Positions 42,491-50,956 of a stretch of 50,956 nt of DNA are shown here, piece after piece (position 1 is the first letter of the stretch; each line of letters starts with the position of its first letter). The DNA is from Candidatus Accumulibacter conexus (lineage in GTDB: Bacteria > Pseudomonadota > Gammaproteobacteria > Burkholderiales > Rhodocyclaceae): assembly GCA_017592775.1 (NCBI GenBank), contig JAGFNJ010000040.1:1-50956 (forward strand), in the 5' to 3' direction. A model generated the notes under the pieces. It saw only the letters and a program-made list of their open reading frames with translations, had not been told where the DNA came from and ran no database searches. A program made the position numbers and the translations under genes.

Positions 42491-43357
42491 ATGCACATTG
42501 AAGCTTTCTTCGATCCGGCGACGAGCAGCAACACGTACCTCGTCTTCGATGCCGACCGAACGCGCTGCGTCGTCGTTGACAGCGTTCTCGACTACAACCC
42601 GCAGGCGGGACGGATCGGCACCGACAACGCCGATCGGCTGATCGACCGCGTCGCCGAGACCGGCGCCCGCGTCGAGTGGATTCTCGAGACGCACGTCCAC
42701 GCCGATCACCTCTCGGCCGCCGCCTACATCAAGGAGAAGCTCGGCGGCCGGACAGCGATCGGCAGGCAGGTGACCGTCGTGCAGGGCGTGTTCGGCAAGC
42801 TGTTCAACGCCGGTCCGGGTTTCGCCACCGACGGCAGCCAGTTCGACCACCTCCTTGCCGATGACGAGACAATCGTCGTCGGCAGCCTGAGCATCACGGC
42901 CATGCACACCCCAGGCCATACCCCGGCCTGCGTCAGTTACCTGTTTGCCGACGGCGACGAGCAGGCGGTGTTCGTCGGCGACACCCTGTTCATGCCCGAT
43001 ACCGGCACCGCCCGCTGCGACTTCCCCGGTGGCGACGCGCACGTCCTCTACCGTTCGCTGCGCCGCCTGCTCGCCCTGCCGCCGCAGACCAGGCTTTATC
43101 TCTGCCACGACTATCCGCCTGGCGAGCGGCCAAACGCCTTCGTCAGCACCGTCGCCGAACAGCGCCGCAGCAACATTCACGTGCACGACGGCGTCGGCGA
43201 GGAGGAATTCGTCGACCTGCGCCGCCGCCGCGATGCGACGCTGGCCGTGCCGGCACTGCTGCTGCCCGCGGTGCAGGTGAACATGCGCTGCGGCACGCTG
43301 CCCGAACCGGAAGAGAACGGGACCCGCTACCTGAAGATCCCGCTGAACGCGATCTGA
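42491..43357 (+). CDS. Persulfide dioxygenase (ETHE1/Blh-like MBL fold)
   Basis: A 288-residue non-haem iron MBL-fold enzyme that oxidises glutathione persulfide to sulfite. The metal motif is ETHVHADHLSAAAYIKEKLGG near residues 59-79, followed by HTPGHTPACVSYLF, FVGDTLFMPDTGTARCDFPGGD near residues 160-180, and YLCHDYPP. These match the ETHE1/Blh group. The start at 42491 follows GGAGACCACG. TauE/SafE follows after seven bases, a natural exporter of the sulfite product. Divergent from the repressor. Confidence 0.92.
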   Translation: MHIEAFFDPATSSNTYLVFDADRTRCVVVDSVLDYNPQAGRIGTDNADRLIDRVAETGARVEWILETHVHADHLSAAAYIKEKLGGRTAIGRQVTVVQGVFGKLFNAGPGFATDGSQFDHLLADDETIVVGSLSITAMHTPGHTPACVSYLFADGDEQAVFVGDTLFMPDTGTARCDFPGGDAHVLYRSLRRLLALPPQTRLYLCHDYPPGERPNAFVSTVAEQRRSNIHVHDGVGEEEFVDLRRRRDATLAVPALLLPAVQVNMRCGTLPEPEENGTRYLKIPLNAI

Positions 43358-43364
43358 GCCGACG

Positions 43365-44192
43365 ATGCCGATGACGATCGATCCCGCAATCGTGGCGCCG
43401 CTGCTCGGTGCCGCCGTCGGGCTGATCCTCGCCCTGACCGGCGCCGGCGGTGGCATCATCGGTGTGCCGCTGCTGGTGTTCGGGCTCGGTCTGCCGATTC
43501 AGCAGGCCGGCCCGATCGGCCTGCTGGCCGTCGGCCTGGCCGCCGGGCTTGGTTCCCTGCTCGGCCTGCGCCAGGGAATCCTGCGCTACCGCGCCGCCGC
43601 GCTGATCGGCGCCTGCGGGCTGCTCACGGTGCCGGCAGGAGTCTTCCTCGCACGGCACATTCCGAATCAGCCGCTGACGCTGGCGTTTGCCCTGCTGCTC
43701 GCCTGGACGGGCTGGCGAGCGCTGCGGCGCGCACGCCCGCAGCCGGACCTTGCCGCGTCGGCCAGCGAGCCCCAACCGTGCCGGCTGAACCCGGATGTCG
43801 GACGATTCGACTGGAATCTTCCTTGTGCCCGCGCGCTTGGCGGAACCGGCCTGCTGAGTGGCCTGCTGAGCGGTCTGCTGGGTGTCGGCGGTGGCTTCGT
43901 CATCGTCCCCGCACTCACGCGCTACTCCGACCTGCCGGCCGCGAGCGTCGTCGCCACCTCACTCGGCGTCATGACGCTGGTTTCGGTCGGTGGCATCGCG
44001 GCGGCCGCGGCCGCTGGCAGCATCGTCTGGTCCCTCGCCCTGCCTTTCGCCGGCGGCGCGATCGCCGGCCTGCTGCTCGGCCGTGCTCTTGCCGCCCGCT
44101 TCGCCGGCAGACGCCTGCAGCAGAGCTTCGCCGTTCTCTGCCTGATCGTCGCGGGTTTGCTGATCGGACGCGCCGTCAGCAGCATCCTTTGA
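43365..44192 (+). CDS. TauE/SafE-family sulfite exporter
   Basis: A 275-residue membrane protein with about eight helices in two repeated halves; each half begins with a Gly-rich motif (LILALTGAGGGIIGVPLLVFGLGL near residues 20-43 and SGLLGVGGGFVIVPALTRY near residues 168-186), as in the TSUP family. TauE exporters remove sulfite or sulfonate products. It lies seven bases after the dioxygenase, so it probably exports sulfite from persulfide oxidation. An internal in-frame ATG at 43371 is a possible start. Confidence 0.9.
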   Translation: MPMTIDPAIVAPLLGAAVGLILALTGAGGGIIGVPLLVFGLGLPIQQAGPIGLLAVGLAAGLGSLLGLRQGILRYRAAALIGACGLLTVPAGVFLARHIPNQPLTLAFALLLAWTGWRALRRARPQPDLAASASEPQPCRLNPDVGRFDWNLPCARALGGTGLLSGLLSGLLGVGGGFVIVPALTRYSDLPAASVVATSLGVMTLVSVGGIAAAAAAGSIVWSLALPFAGGAIAGLLLGRALAARFAGRRLQQSFAVLCLIVAGLLIGRAVSSIL

Positions 44193-44555
44193 TCGCTGGG
44201 CCGGACCCGCAAGGACCCGAGCGTGTCGCCCGGCGAGCGTCGCGTGCACGATGTCTGAGCTTGACCAGCGGCGTGTGGCCGATGGAAAGGGAGTTGTCTG
44301 CATACCATCTGGACATGCGGATCTCCTGGGCTGGCAATGGTGCAGGGACGGCCGGCTGCCGGGATCGGCGGGGGCCTGCCACGGCTCGTTCAGCACGTAG
44401 CCGCCAAGCTTGGCCGCGGTACCACGCGACGCAGACACAAAGCTCTTCTGTACTTGTGCGAACGTGGATTCAGCCGGGTCGTCTGGCCAGCACATCGGGC
44501 AGAGGCTGGGGCACGGGTTGCCGCGAAGGGTGCCGGAGTCCCTTGTTGGCTGGAG
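44193..44555. other. Intergenic region with cysteine synthase remnant
   Basis: This 363-base gap lies between tauE and the rhodanese. On the minus strand the left part holds the cysteine synthase remnant. Upstream of it (about 44330-44495) a minus-strand frame reads protein-like (SFVSASRGTAAKLGGYVLNEP) but has no recognised family. I see no promoter or terminator that I can defend. Confidence 0.45.
44230..44316 (-). pseudogene. Cysteine synthase (cysK/cysM) 5' remnant
   Basis: From ATG 44316, preceded by AGGAGATCCGC, 20 codons read MSRWYADNSLSIGHTPLVKL, a near-exact match to the N-terminus of cysteine synthase as I recall it. The frame then changes: further on, ARVLAG in another frame resembles the ATVLAK of the family. 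No PLP-binding part follows, because the tauE gene ends about 40 bases downstream. It looks like the decayed start of a lost gene, with its ribosome site still intact. Confidence 0.65.
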
Positions 44556-45074
44556 CTACCGCACCGCTTCGAGTGGAAAGCCGGCACCTTTCCAGGCGAA
44601 AAGGCCGCCGGGGAAGCGATAGACCTGCGTATAGCCAAGCTTGCGCGCCCACGCCGCTCCGTTGTCGCTGCGCGTACATTTGACAAAGCCGCAGTAGAAC
44701 ACCATCGGCTTGTCCTTGTCCGCACCGAGCAGGGCTATGAAATCAGCCTCCGTCCGGCCGTCGGTTTCCTTTGTATTCCACGAAGTCATGCGTGCGATGG
44801 GAAAGAGGAACTGCTTTGCCCCCGGCAGGTGTTCCTTTCTGTAGCTGGCTTCGTAAGGCATCGTATCCACCAACAGGATCGACCTTCCCTCATCGAGCAG
44901 CTTCCTCAGCTCGGCCGCGTTCAGCAGTTGGTAACCACCAGCCTGGGTGTCGCGGGCGAGCTTGACGGCTTCCGCTTCCCTGGCCGTTTCGGCTTCGAAC
45001 CGGTCATCGGCGATGGTCGGTCCTGGCAGCAGAAAACAACACAGGACGGCGGGGGCGAGTTGGCGGATCTTCAT
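44556..45074 (-). CDS. Exported rhodanese-like protein
   Basis: A 172-residue rhodanese-fold protein with a signal peptide (QLAPAVLCCFLLPGPTIA). The domain has GGYQLLNAAELRKLLDEG, LLVDTMPYEASYRKEHLPGA near residues 67-86, and the active loop FYCGFVKCTRSDNGA near residues 124-138 with the catalytic Cys of the family. The periplasmic location suggests sulfur-transfer from extracellular thiosulfate or polysulfide, in keeping with the neighbouring sulfide genes. The ribosome site is weak. Divergent from sbp. Confidence 0.87.
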   Translation of the reverse strand: MKIRQLAPAVLCCFLLPGPTIADDRFEAETAREAEAVKLARDTQAGGYQLLNAAELRKLLDEGRSILLVDTMPYEASYRKEHLPGAKQFLFPIARMTSWNTKETDGRTEADFIALLGADKDKPMVFYCGFVKCTRSDNGAAWARKLGYTQVYRFPGGLFAWKGAGFPLEAVR

Positions 45075-45407
45075 GTCATTCGTTCTGGTGTGGGCGTTGA
45101 CGGACAGGACTCTGCATTGCGTCACGAAAGCGGGGTCATCCACGCCTGACCCTGGTTGCGAGTGTCTGCATGATCCTGTAGCGGAGGCAGATGATACAGG
45201 CTGTGATGGTGACCGTGTGCAGTGGTCAGAGGTCGCGCTCGGTGACGCCGATCTTCTGGCAAGGAGTCCGAGGATTGCCGGAGGACGGCACGACGTACAT
45301 GACCAGAGATCCGGGACGTTCCTGAATAAGCTCATAAGCAAAGATTCGTTCACTGCAGCCAGCAGCCTCCCTAGACTGCGCGCCCCACTCACTGCAACGG
45401 AACCCCG
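45075..45407. other. Divergent region, rhodanese / sbp
   Basis: This 333-base gap holds the sbp promoter (45349-45377) and two ATAAGC copies (45326-45331 and 45334-45339) just upstream of its -35, a candidate CysB contact. No leftward promoter for the rhodanese was convincing, and no gene is supported. Confidence 0.45.
45349..45377 (+). promoter_or_regulatory. Probable promoter of sbp
   Basis: TTCACT (45349-45354) and TAGACT (45372-45377) are 17 bases apart, with GATTCG directly upstream (45343-45348). A similar set precedes cysT, which suggests a shared CysB-type control. The -35 is weak, as expected for an activated promoter. Confidence 0.5.
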
Positions 45408-46418
45408 ATGAAACTGAAGAGTCTTCTGGCCGGCCTGCTGGCCGGTGCCCTGCTTGCCGGCAGCGCTGTCGCGGCCGACGTCTCCCTGCTGAACGTCTCC
45501 TACGACCCGACCCGGGAGTTCTACAAGGAGTTCGACGATGCGTTCGCCAAACACTGGAAGGCCAAGGCCGGCGACACCGCCATCATCAGGCAGTCGCACG
45601 GCGGCTCCGGCAAGCAGGCCCGCGCCGTGATCGAGGGCCTCCAGGCTGATGTCGTGACGTTGGCCCTTGCCTACGATATCGATGCCATCGCCGACGCCGG
45701 GCTCATACCGTCGGAGTGGCAGAAGCGTCTGCCGCACAACTCCTCGCCCTACACCTCGACGATCGTCTTTCTGGTGCGCAAGGGCAATCCCAAGGGAATC
45801 AGGGACTGGAACGACCTGGTGAAGTCGGGCGTCTCGATCGTCACACCGAACCCCAAGACCTCCGGGGGTGCGCGCTGGAACTACCTGGCCGCGTGGGCCT
45901 ATGCACTCGAGCAGCCGGGCGGCAACGAAGGCAAGGCGAAGGAGTTCGTCGGCCAGCTCTATCGCAATGTGAAGGTGCTCGACTCCGGAGCACGTGGCTC
46001 GACGACGACCTTCGTCGAGCGCGGCATCGGCGACGTGCTCCTCGCCTGGGAGAACGAAGCCTATCTGTCGCTCAAGGAAGCCGGTGCGGACAAACTGGAA
46101 ATCGTGACGCCATCGCTGTCGATCCTCGCCGAGCCGCCGGTGACGATCATCGACAGGGTGGTCGACAAGCGCGGCACGCGCAAGGTGGGCCAGGCTTACC
46201 TCGAGTACCTGTATTCACCTGAGGGACAGGAACTGGCCGCCAGGCATTTCTATCGCCCGACGGATGCGCAGGTTGCGGCGAAGTACTCGAAGCAGTTCGT
46301 CAAGACCAGGCTGATCACGGTTGAAAAGGTCTTCGGCGGCTGGCGCAACGCACAGAAGGTCCACTTCTCGGACGGCGGCATCTTCGACCAGATCTTCGTT
46401 CCCGGCGGCAAGCGCTGA
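45408..46418 (+). CDS. sbp: Sulfate-binding periplasmic protein Sbp
   Basis: A 336-residue ABC solute-binding protein for sulfate or thiosulfate. The signal peptide ends SAVAAD. The mature part begins [22 protein letters not shown], the family start, and includes [39 protein letters not shown] and the [26 protein letters not shown] segment that lines the sulfate site. It precedes cysT by 173 bases with its own promoter between them, and the operon order sbp-cysT-cysW-cysA is usual. Confidence 0.96.
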   Translation: MKLKSLLAGLLAGALLAGSAVAADVSLLNVSYDPTREFYKEFDDAFAKHWKAKAGDTAIIRQSHGGSGKQARAVIEGLQADVVTLALAYDIDAIADAGLIPSEWQKRLPHNSSPYTSTIVFLVRKGNPKGIRDWNDLVKSGVSIVTPNPKTSGGARWNYLAAWAYALEQPGGNEGKAKEFVGQLYRNVKVLDSGARGSTTTFVERGIGDVLLAWENEAYLSLKEAGADKLEIVTPSLSILAEPPVTIIDRVVDKRGTRKVGQAYLEYLYSPEGQELAARHFYRPTDAQVAAKYSKQFVKTRLITVEKVFGGWRNAQKVHFSDGGIFDQIFVPGGKR

Positions 46419-46493
46419 GCGCTTTGCCGTGGCGCTTGCGGCATCCGCTTCTTCCTTATACGGATGGTGAATGAGCTTGTCACGATTCGGTAT

Positions 46494-46522
46494 TTCCCAG
46501 CCATGACCGACAACTCTAGACT
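46494..46522 (+). promoter_or_regulatory. Probable promoter of cysTWA
   Basis: TTCCCA (46494-46499) and TAGACT (46517-46522) are 17 bases apart. GATTCG at 46484-46489 and TAGACT are also found at the sbp promoter. A leader of about 60 bases would lead to the cysT ATG at 46592. Confidence 0.45.
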
Positions 46523-46591
46523 TTGCGCAGCGAATGTTGCGGTGCAACAGGAATCGGCGATGAATCATGATCTTTCCTCAAGGAGGCGCGT

Positions 46592-47428
46592 ATGGCCAGC
46601 GTGAAGCGTTTCAGCCCCTTGCCCGGGTTCGGCCTGGCGATGGGCTACACCCTGGTCTATCTGACTCTGGTGGTGCTCATCCCGCTCACTGCGGTGGGGA
46701 CCAAGACTCTCACGATGGGCCTGGATGCTTTCTGGGCCGCCGTCAGCAGCCCGCGCGTCGTGGCTTCCTATCAACTCAGCTTCGGCGCCTCGCTTCTCGC
46801 CGCCGCGATCAACGTCGTATTCGGCCTGATTTTCGCCTGGGTTCTGGTCCGCTATCGCTTTCCCGGCAAGGGCCTGATCGATGCGCTGGTCGATCTCCCG
46901 TTCGCCCTGCCGACGGCGGTCGCCGGCATCGCCCTGGCGACGATCCATTCCGAGAACGGCCCGGTCGGCAAGCTGCTGGAGCCCTGGGGCATCGAGATCG
47001 CATACACGCCAAACGGTGTCCTGCTGGCACTGGTCTTCATCGGCCTGCCGTTTGTCGTGCGGACTGTGCAGCCGGTGCTGGCCGACCTGGAAAAGGAGGT
47101 CGAGGAGGCCGCCGCCGGGCTCGGCGCCTCGCGCGGGCAGACCTTTCTGCGGATCATCCTGCCGCACATCGGGCCCGCGCTGCTGACCGGTTTCGCGATG
47201 GCTTTCGCCCGCGCCGTCGGTGAGTACGGCTCGGTGATCTTCATCGCCGGCAACGTGCCGATGGTGTCGGAGATCACACCGCTGCTGATCATCACCAAGC
47301 TGGAACAGTACGACTACGCCGGGGCGACGGCCGTTGCCTCGGTGATGCTGGTCTTTTCCTTTGTCCTCCTGCTGATCATCAATGGTCTGCAGGGCTGGAT
47401 GCATCATCGTTACGCCAGGGGAGCCTGA
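46592..47428 (+). CDS. cysT: Sulfate ABC transporter permease CysT
   Basis: A 278-residue inner-membrane permease (CysT, also CysU) with about six helices. The EAA loop that meets the ATPase reads [21 protein letters not shown] near residues 170-190, and the [16 protein letters not shown] segment is typical. The start follows AAGGAGGCGCGT. It ends one base before cysW. With CysW it forms the channel for sulfate/thiosulfate brought by Sbp. Confidence 0.95.
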   Translation: MASVKRFSPLPGFGLAMGYTLVYLTLVVLIPLTAVGTKTLTMGLDAFWAAVSSPRVVASYQLSFGASLLAAAINVVFGLIFAWVLVRYRFPGKGLIDALVDLPFALPTAVAGIALATIHSENGPVGKLLEPWGIEIAYTPNGVLLALVFIGLPFVVRTVQPVLADLEKEVEEAAAGLGASRGQTFLRIILPHIGPALLTGFAMAFARAVGEYGSVIFIAGNVPMVSEITPLLIITKLEQYDYAGATAVASVMLVFSFVLLLIINGLQGWMHHRYARGA

Positions 47429-47429
47429 G

Positions 47430-48329
47430 ATGAGCACGAGCATTGCGCTGCACGCGGGCAGTCTGGAGCGAGCCGAAACGGCAAGCACCCGCGAGCCTGC
47501 CTGGGCCAAGGTGGTGCTGATCAGTGTCGCCCTGAGCTTTTTCGCCGTCTTCCTGCTGCTGCCCCTGGGCACGGTCTTCGCCGAGGCCCTGCGCAAGGGC
47601 TGGGGCGCATACCTGGAAGCGCTGGTCAACCGCGACGCCTGGGATGCGATCAGGCTGACGCTGATCACCGCGGCGATTGCCGTTCCGCTCAACCTCGTGT
47701 TTGGCGTCGCTGCAGCGTGGTCGATCGCCAAGTTCGAGTTTCGCGGCAAGCGCCTGTTGATCACCTTCATCGATCTGCCGTTTTCCGTGTCGCCGGTCAT
47801 TTCCGGCTTGATCTACGTCCTGCTCTTCGGCGCCCAGGGCTGGTTCGGTCCCTGGCTGCAGGAGCACGACATCCAGATCATCTTTGCCGTGCCCGGCATC
47901 GTCCTGGCGACCATCTTCGTCACCTTTCCCTTCGTTGCCCGCGAACTGATTCCACTGATGGAAGCCCAGGGCAGCGAGGAGGAAGAAGCGGCAGTGGTCC
48001 TCGGCGCCTCCGGCTGGCAGGTGTTCTGGCACATCACGCTGCCCAACATCAAGTGGGGGCTGCTGTATGGGGTGATCCTCTGCAATGCCCGCGCGATGGG
48101 CGAATTCGGCGCGGTCTCGGTGGTCTCGGGACACATTCGCGGCCAGACCAACACGATGCCGTTGTATGTCGAGATCCTCTACAACGAATACAACTACGCC
48201 GCCGCCTTTGCCGTCGCTTCGCTTCTGGCGCTGCTCGCCATCGTCACGCTGGCACTGAAGACGCTGGTCGAAAGGCAGACGCGCCGGCAGTTGCAGGAAA
48301 TTGCCGCCACCTCGGAGAGTGAGACATGA
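47430..48329 (+). CDS. cysW: Sulfate ABC transporter permease CysW
   Basis: A 299-residue permease, partner of CysT. About six helices; the EAA loop reads [22 protein letters not shown] near residues 185-206, and [21 protein letters not shown] is a CysW signature. The start at 47430 is one base after the cysT stop; the frame extends upstream, but those codons lie inside cysT. The 3' end overlaps cysA by four bases. Confidence 0.95.
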   Translation: MSTSIALHAGSLERAETASTREPAWAKVVLISVALSFFAVFLLLPLGTVFAEALRKGWGAYLEALVNRDAWDAIRLTLITAAIAVPLNLVFGVAAAWSIAKFEFRGKRLLITFIDLPFSVSPVISGLIYVLLFGAQGWFGPWLQEHDIQIIFAVPGIVLATIFVTFPFVARELIPLMEAQGSEEEEAAVVLGASGWQVFWHITLPNIKWGLLYGVILCNARAMGEFGAVSVVSGHIRGQTNTMPLYVEILYNEYNYAAAFAVASLLALLAIVTLALKTLVERQTRRQLQEIAATSESET

Positions 48330-49393
48330 GTATTTCCATCCGCAACATCAGCAAGCAGTTCGGAACGTTCCAAGCGCTCGACGATGTCTCGATCGACATT
48401 CCTTCCGGTGAGCTGGTCGCCCTTCTTGGCCCCTCGGGCTGCGGCAAGACGACTCTGTTGCGCATCATCGCCGGTCTGGATTACGCCGATCGTGGTCAGA
48501 TCCTTCTCGACGGGGATGATGCGTCGGCCCGACATGTCCGCGAACGACGGGTCGGCTTCGTCTTCCAGCACTATGCGCTCTTCCGCCACATGAGCATCGC
48601 TGACAATGTGGCTTTCGGTCTGCGCGTCAGACCGCGACGCGAGCGCCTCGCCGAAGCCGAGATCAGGCGGCGAGTGAAAAGACTGCTGGAGCTGGTCCAG
48701 CTCGACTGGCTCGCCGACCGTTTCCCGCCGCAACTGTCCGGCGGCCAGCGGCAGCGGATCGCCTTGGCGCGCGCGCTGGCGGTGGAGCCGAAGGTGCTGC
48801 TCCTTGACGAGCCCTTTGGCGCCCTCGACGCGAAGGTGCGCAAGGAGCTGCGGCGCTGGCTGCGCCAGTTGCACGACGAAATCCACGTGACCAGCGTCTT
48901 CGTCACGCACGATCAGGAGGAGGCGCTCGAGGTGGCTGACCGGGTGGTGGTGATCAACAAGGGCAAGGTCGAGCAGATCGGCACGCCGGAGGCGGTCTAT
49001 GACCATCCTGCGACCCCGTTCGTCGCCAACTTTCTCGGTTCGGTCAATCTCTTCCACGGCCGGGTCGAGGATGGGCACCTGCATCTCGGCGAACACGCAC
49101 TGGCGCTCGGCGCGGGCGGCGGCAGCGAGGGCAGGGCGGTGGCCTTCGTGCGGCCGCACGAGTTCGATCTCGTTCCGGGTTGGCACGCCGATGGTGGCCT
49201 GCCGGCGCGAATCCTGCGCGTCGCCGCGGCCGGACCCAGCGCGCAGATCGAAGTGAGCCGGGTCGATGGCGAGGTGATCGAAGTCACCATCTCGCGCGAT
49301 GCCTTCCAGTTGCTCGGGCTCGCGGAGGGCGACCAGGTGTCGCTGCGACCACGTCACATTCGGGTCTTCCAGGCAGAAGCCCTGGCAGCCTGA
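48326..49393 (+). CDS. cysA: Sulfate/thiosulfate ABC transporter ATPase CysA
   Basis: A 355-residue ATPase. Walker A is GPSGCGKTT near residues 35-43, the signature [15 protein letters not shown] near residues 133-147, Walker [12 protein letters not shown] near residues 155-165, and the switch His is in [12 protein letters not shown]-terminal regulatory TOBE-like part ([11 protein letters not shown] onward) is full length. ATG overlaps cysW by four bases, so cysT-W-A form one translational unit. The CysB-type gene starts nine bases after its stop. Confidence 0.95.
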   Translation: MSISIRNISKQFGTFQALDDVSIDIPSGELVALLGPSGCGKTTLLRIIAGLDYADRGQILLDGDDASARHVRERRVGFVFQHYALFRHMSIADNVAFGLRVRPRRERLAEAEIRRRVKRLLELVQLDWLADRFPPQLSGGQRQRIALARALAVEPKVLLLDEPFGALDAKVRKELRRWLRQLHDEIHVTSVFVTHDQEEALEVADRVVVINKGKVEQIGTPEAVYDHPATPFVANFLGSVNLFHGRVEDGHLHLGEHALALGAGGGSEGRAVAFVRPHEFDLVPGWHADGGLPARILRVAAAGPSAQIEVSRVDGEVIEVTISRDAFQLLGLAEGDQVSLRPRHIRVFQAEALAA

Positions 49394-49402
49394 GGCAATT
49401 CC

Positions 49403-50338
49403 ATGAACTTTCAGCAATTGCGCATCATCCGCGAAACACTGCGCCAGGATTTCAACCTCACCGAGGTCGCGAACGCGCTGTACACCTCACAGCCCGGGGT
49501 CAGCAAGCACATCAAGGATCTCGAGGACGAACTCGGCATCGAGATCTTCGTGCGCCGTGGCAAGCGGTTGCTGGGGCTGACCGAGCCAGGCAAGGAACTG
49601 ACCGAGGTCGTCGATCGGATCCTGCTCGACACCCAGAACCTGCGCCGCATCGCCGACCAGTTCGCGAGTCGGGAAACGGGCCACTTCGTCGTCGCCACCA
49701 CCCATACGCAGGCGCGTTACGCGCTGCCACAGATCATCAAGTGGTTCAAGACCGACTATCCCAGGGTGCACCTCGCGCTGCACCAGGGCAGCCCGGGCGA
49801 GATCGCCGACCTGCTCGTTTCCGGCGAGGCCGATGTGGGAATCGCCACCGAAAAGCTGGACCTCGTGCCGGAACTGGTGACCTTTCCGTTCTATCACTGG
49901 CATCACGCGCTGATCGTTCCATATGGCCACCCGCTGCTGCAGGTTGAGGAGCTGACGCTGGAGGTGATTGGCGAGTACCCGATCATCACCTATCAGGAGG
50001 GATTCACTGGCCGGACACTGATCGACAAGGCCTTTGCCGACGCAGGTGTCGTTCCCGACATCGTGCTCTCGGCGATCGACGCAGACGTCATCAAGACCTA
50101 TGTGGAACTTGATCTGGGAGTCGGTATCGTTGCTTCGATGGCGTACGACGCCTTCAAGGACCGCAACCTGGCGCTGATCGCCGCACCGCAACTGTTTCCC
50201 CGCAGCACAACCCGCCTGGCGGTGCGGCGCGGCATCTATCTGCGCAGCTATGCTCTGGCCTTCATCGAAAAGGTGTGTCCCGACATCGGCGAGGAACGGC
50301 TCAAGGCGGCAATCCAGAAGCAGAACGGGACGGATTGA
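49403..50338 (+). CDS. cysB: LysR-family sulfur regulator, CysB-type
   Basis: A 311-residue LysR regulator. The winged HTH reads NLTEVANALYTSQPGVSKHIKDLE near residues 18-41 and is followed by LGIEIFVRRGKRLLGLT, the CysB/Cbl form. The effector domain has ATTHTQARYALP (residues 98-109), where CysB binds N-acetylserine or sulfate. It is encoded nine bases after cysA, so it is co-transcribed with the transporter it probably regulates. Whether it is CysB or the paralogue Cbl cannot be settled here. Confidence 0.93.
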   Translation: MNFQQLRIIRETLRQDFNLTEVANALYTSQPGVSKHIKDLEDELGIEIFVRRGKRLLGLTEPGKELTEVVDRILLDTQNLRRIADQFASRETGHFVVATTHTQARYALPQIIKWFKTDYPRVHLALHQGSPGEIADLLVSGEADVGIATEKLDLVPELVTFPFYHWHHALIVPYGHPLLQVEELTLEVIGEYPIITYQEGFTGRTLIDKAFADAGVVPDIVLSAIDADVIKTYVELDLGVGIVASMAYDAFKDRNLALIAAPQLFPRSTTRLAVRRGIYLRSYALAFIEKVCPDIGEERLKAAIQKQNGTD

Positions 50339-50789
50339 TCCGCATCCGGACGCCGGCGCACGGCGCTCGCCGCGCATTTTCACGCAGGGCTGCCGAAAGC
50401 ACACGGCCCCCGAGTTGCCGGGGCACGATCCGGATCAGCCTAGACGTTGAACAGGAAGTGTGGCCTGTAATCCATGTCGGACGTGGCATGAGTGAGTTAC
50501 CAAGTCAATTTGTACCCGGTTTCATACCCGGTTTTGAACTTCCGCTTCATGTATCTGCAAGCTTTCACTCCGCCGTCGCTGCGGTCATCCATCGATACTG
50601 CATAGCCAGTTTGTTCGTGGGCGGAGTTTAACGGACAATACCAGCTCGTGTCGGGCGCTCAAACGCGGGTAGGTTCCGAACACACAGAACCGCCAGGTTG
50701 CCAACAAGAAAACAAAGGGAGCGCTGTACTGATGGCCATGACGACCTTGTTCACCAACCCGGTGTTGCTCCAGACCTGCGGAGCCGCTT
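50339..50789. other. Non-coding or remnant DNA before an IS
   Basis: Together with the IS left end this makes a 506-base gap after cysB. It holds a direct repeat TACCCGGTTT (50513-50522 and 50525-50534) and a 19-codon reading frame from ATG 50732, with a fair ribosome site (AAAGGGAG), ending at a TAG just before the IS. That frame (MAMTTLFTNPVLLQ...) could be the start of a gene cut by the insertion. Base composition is less GC-rich than the genes around it. Confidence 0.4.
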
Positions 50790-50809
50790 AGGCGTTAAGC
50801 AAAAATAAC

Positions 50810-50838
50810 TTGAACATTTGTGATGATTAGCCTATGGT
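50810..50838 (+). promoter_or_regulatory. Probable transposase promoter
   Basis: TTGAAC (50810-50815) and TATGGT (50833-50838) are 17 bases apart. Transcription would start near 50845, the A of the transposase ATG, so the mRNA could be almost leaderless. Confidence 0.45.
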
Positions 50839-50844
50839 TTCAGC

Positions 50845-50956
50845 ATGGAGCAGGAGTTAGCCATAGAAGCTAAGTATCAAGCGCTGTGTGGAAGGCTGGA
50901 TGAGGCCACGCTTCGCCTTTGGGCGGCGACGGAGGCACGAAGCCTGGGGCGTGGTG
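50845..50956 (+). CDS. ISAzo13-family transposase, N-terminal part
   Basis: The first 37 codons only. The protein starts MEQELAIEAKYQALCGRLDE, then ATLRLWAATEARSLGRG, a pattern (YxAL..xLDExxxRLWAAxEARxLGxGG) typical of the N-terminus of ISAzo13-like transposases. No classical ribosome site is present directly upstream. The gene is open at the window edge, so completeness cannot be judged. Confidence 0.75.
   Translation, partial: MEQELAIEAKYQALCGRLDEATLRLWAATEARSLGRG

Larger units (their letters stand above)
50790..50956 (+). mobile_element. ISAzo13-like insertion sequence, left end
   Basis: The element runs off the window. Its left boundary is uncertain and lies near 50785-50800, where the A/T-rich TTAAGCAAAAATAACTTGAA begins; GCTTA (50786-50790) and TAAGC (50796-50800) form a small inverted repeat at the junction. 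The transposase start at 50845 and the resemblance to ISAzo13 proteins justify the call; the right end and target duplication are out of view. Confidence 0.65.

Noticed and set aside
1-50956. CRISPR array or prophage
   Set aside because: No regularly spaced repeats, no integrase and no phage structural genes were seen; the only mobile element is the IS at the right edge.

Overview
The window is about 51 kb of GC-rich, gene-dense bacterial chromosome. Family content points to a Betaproteobacterium close to Rhodocyclales and 'Candidatus Accumulibacter': a betaproteobacterial-type 5S rRNA, a Hyb-type [NiFe] uptake hydrogenase with a HupT kinase, a class III-like PPK2 polyphosphate kinase, sulfur-oxidation genes and many diguanylate/PilZ/MCP signalling parts. 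This assignment is an inference from family content; no alignment was run.

Layout. 1-2.7 kb: the end of an rRNA operon (5S plus terminator), msrA, an alpha/beta hydrolase and an MBL-fold hydrolase. 2.9-11.3 kb: a tight minus-strand hydrogenase operon hybO-hybA-hybB-hybC-hupD-hypC-hybE, preceded by a sigma54-type -24/-12 element and divergent from a HupT/HoxJ-like sensor kinase. 11.4-19.7 kb: a GGDEF protein, dusC, a TrmB-like methyltransferase whose reading frame ends inside an antisense tRNA-Gly(CCC), three lipoproteins (one of 865 residues with a Gly-rich repeat tail) and a DUF2721 membrane protein.

19.8-24.1 kb: the most interesting locus. A clear sigma70-like promoter precedes three close, co-directional genes: a NUDIX (ADP-ribose pyrophosphatase-like) hydrolase, a protein joining an NDT/TIR-like N-terminal domain to a macro domain, and a SIR2-CHAT fusion in which the usual CHAT cysteine is replaced by histidine. 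Every member is predicted to make, bind or break NAD+/ADP-ribose-type molecules, so I propose a candidate conflict (anti-phage or cell-suicide) operon.

24.2-40.1 kb: an MCP carrying a CxxCH haem motif and a PilZ domain, cardiolipin synthase, an N-terminally truncated marC, an OmpA lipoprotein, a FadL-type porin, a DUF2092 pair, PPK2, a SulP transporter, a SYLF protein, a beta-barrel-like protein and an MscK-like channel.

40.1-45.1 kb: a sulfide/persulfide module. A BigR/SqrR-like ArsR repressor, two YeeE/YedE half-transporters, OsmC and a CxxCH protein are read leftward, while persulfide dioxygenase and a TauE exporter are read rightward. Between them lie two face-to-face sigma70 promoters inside an AT-rich inverted repeat. 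A 5' remnant of a cysteine synthase gene and a rhodanese follow. 45.4-50.3 kb: sulfate uptake genes sbp-cysT-cysW-cysA and a CysB-type regulator, with two similar promoters. The window ends inside an ISAzo13-like insertion sequence.
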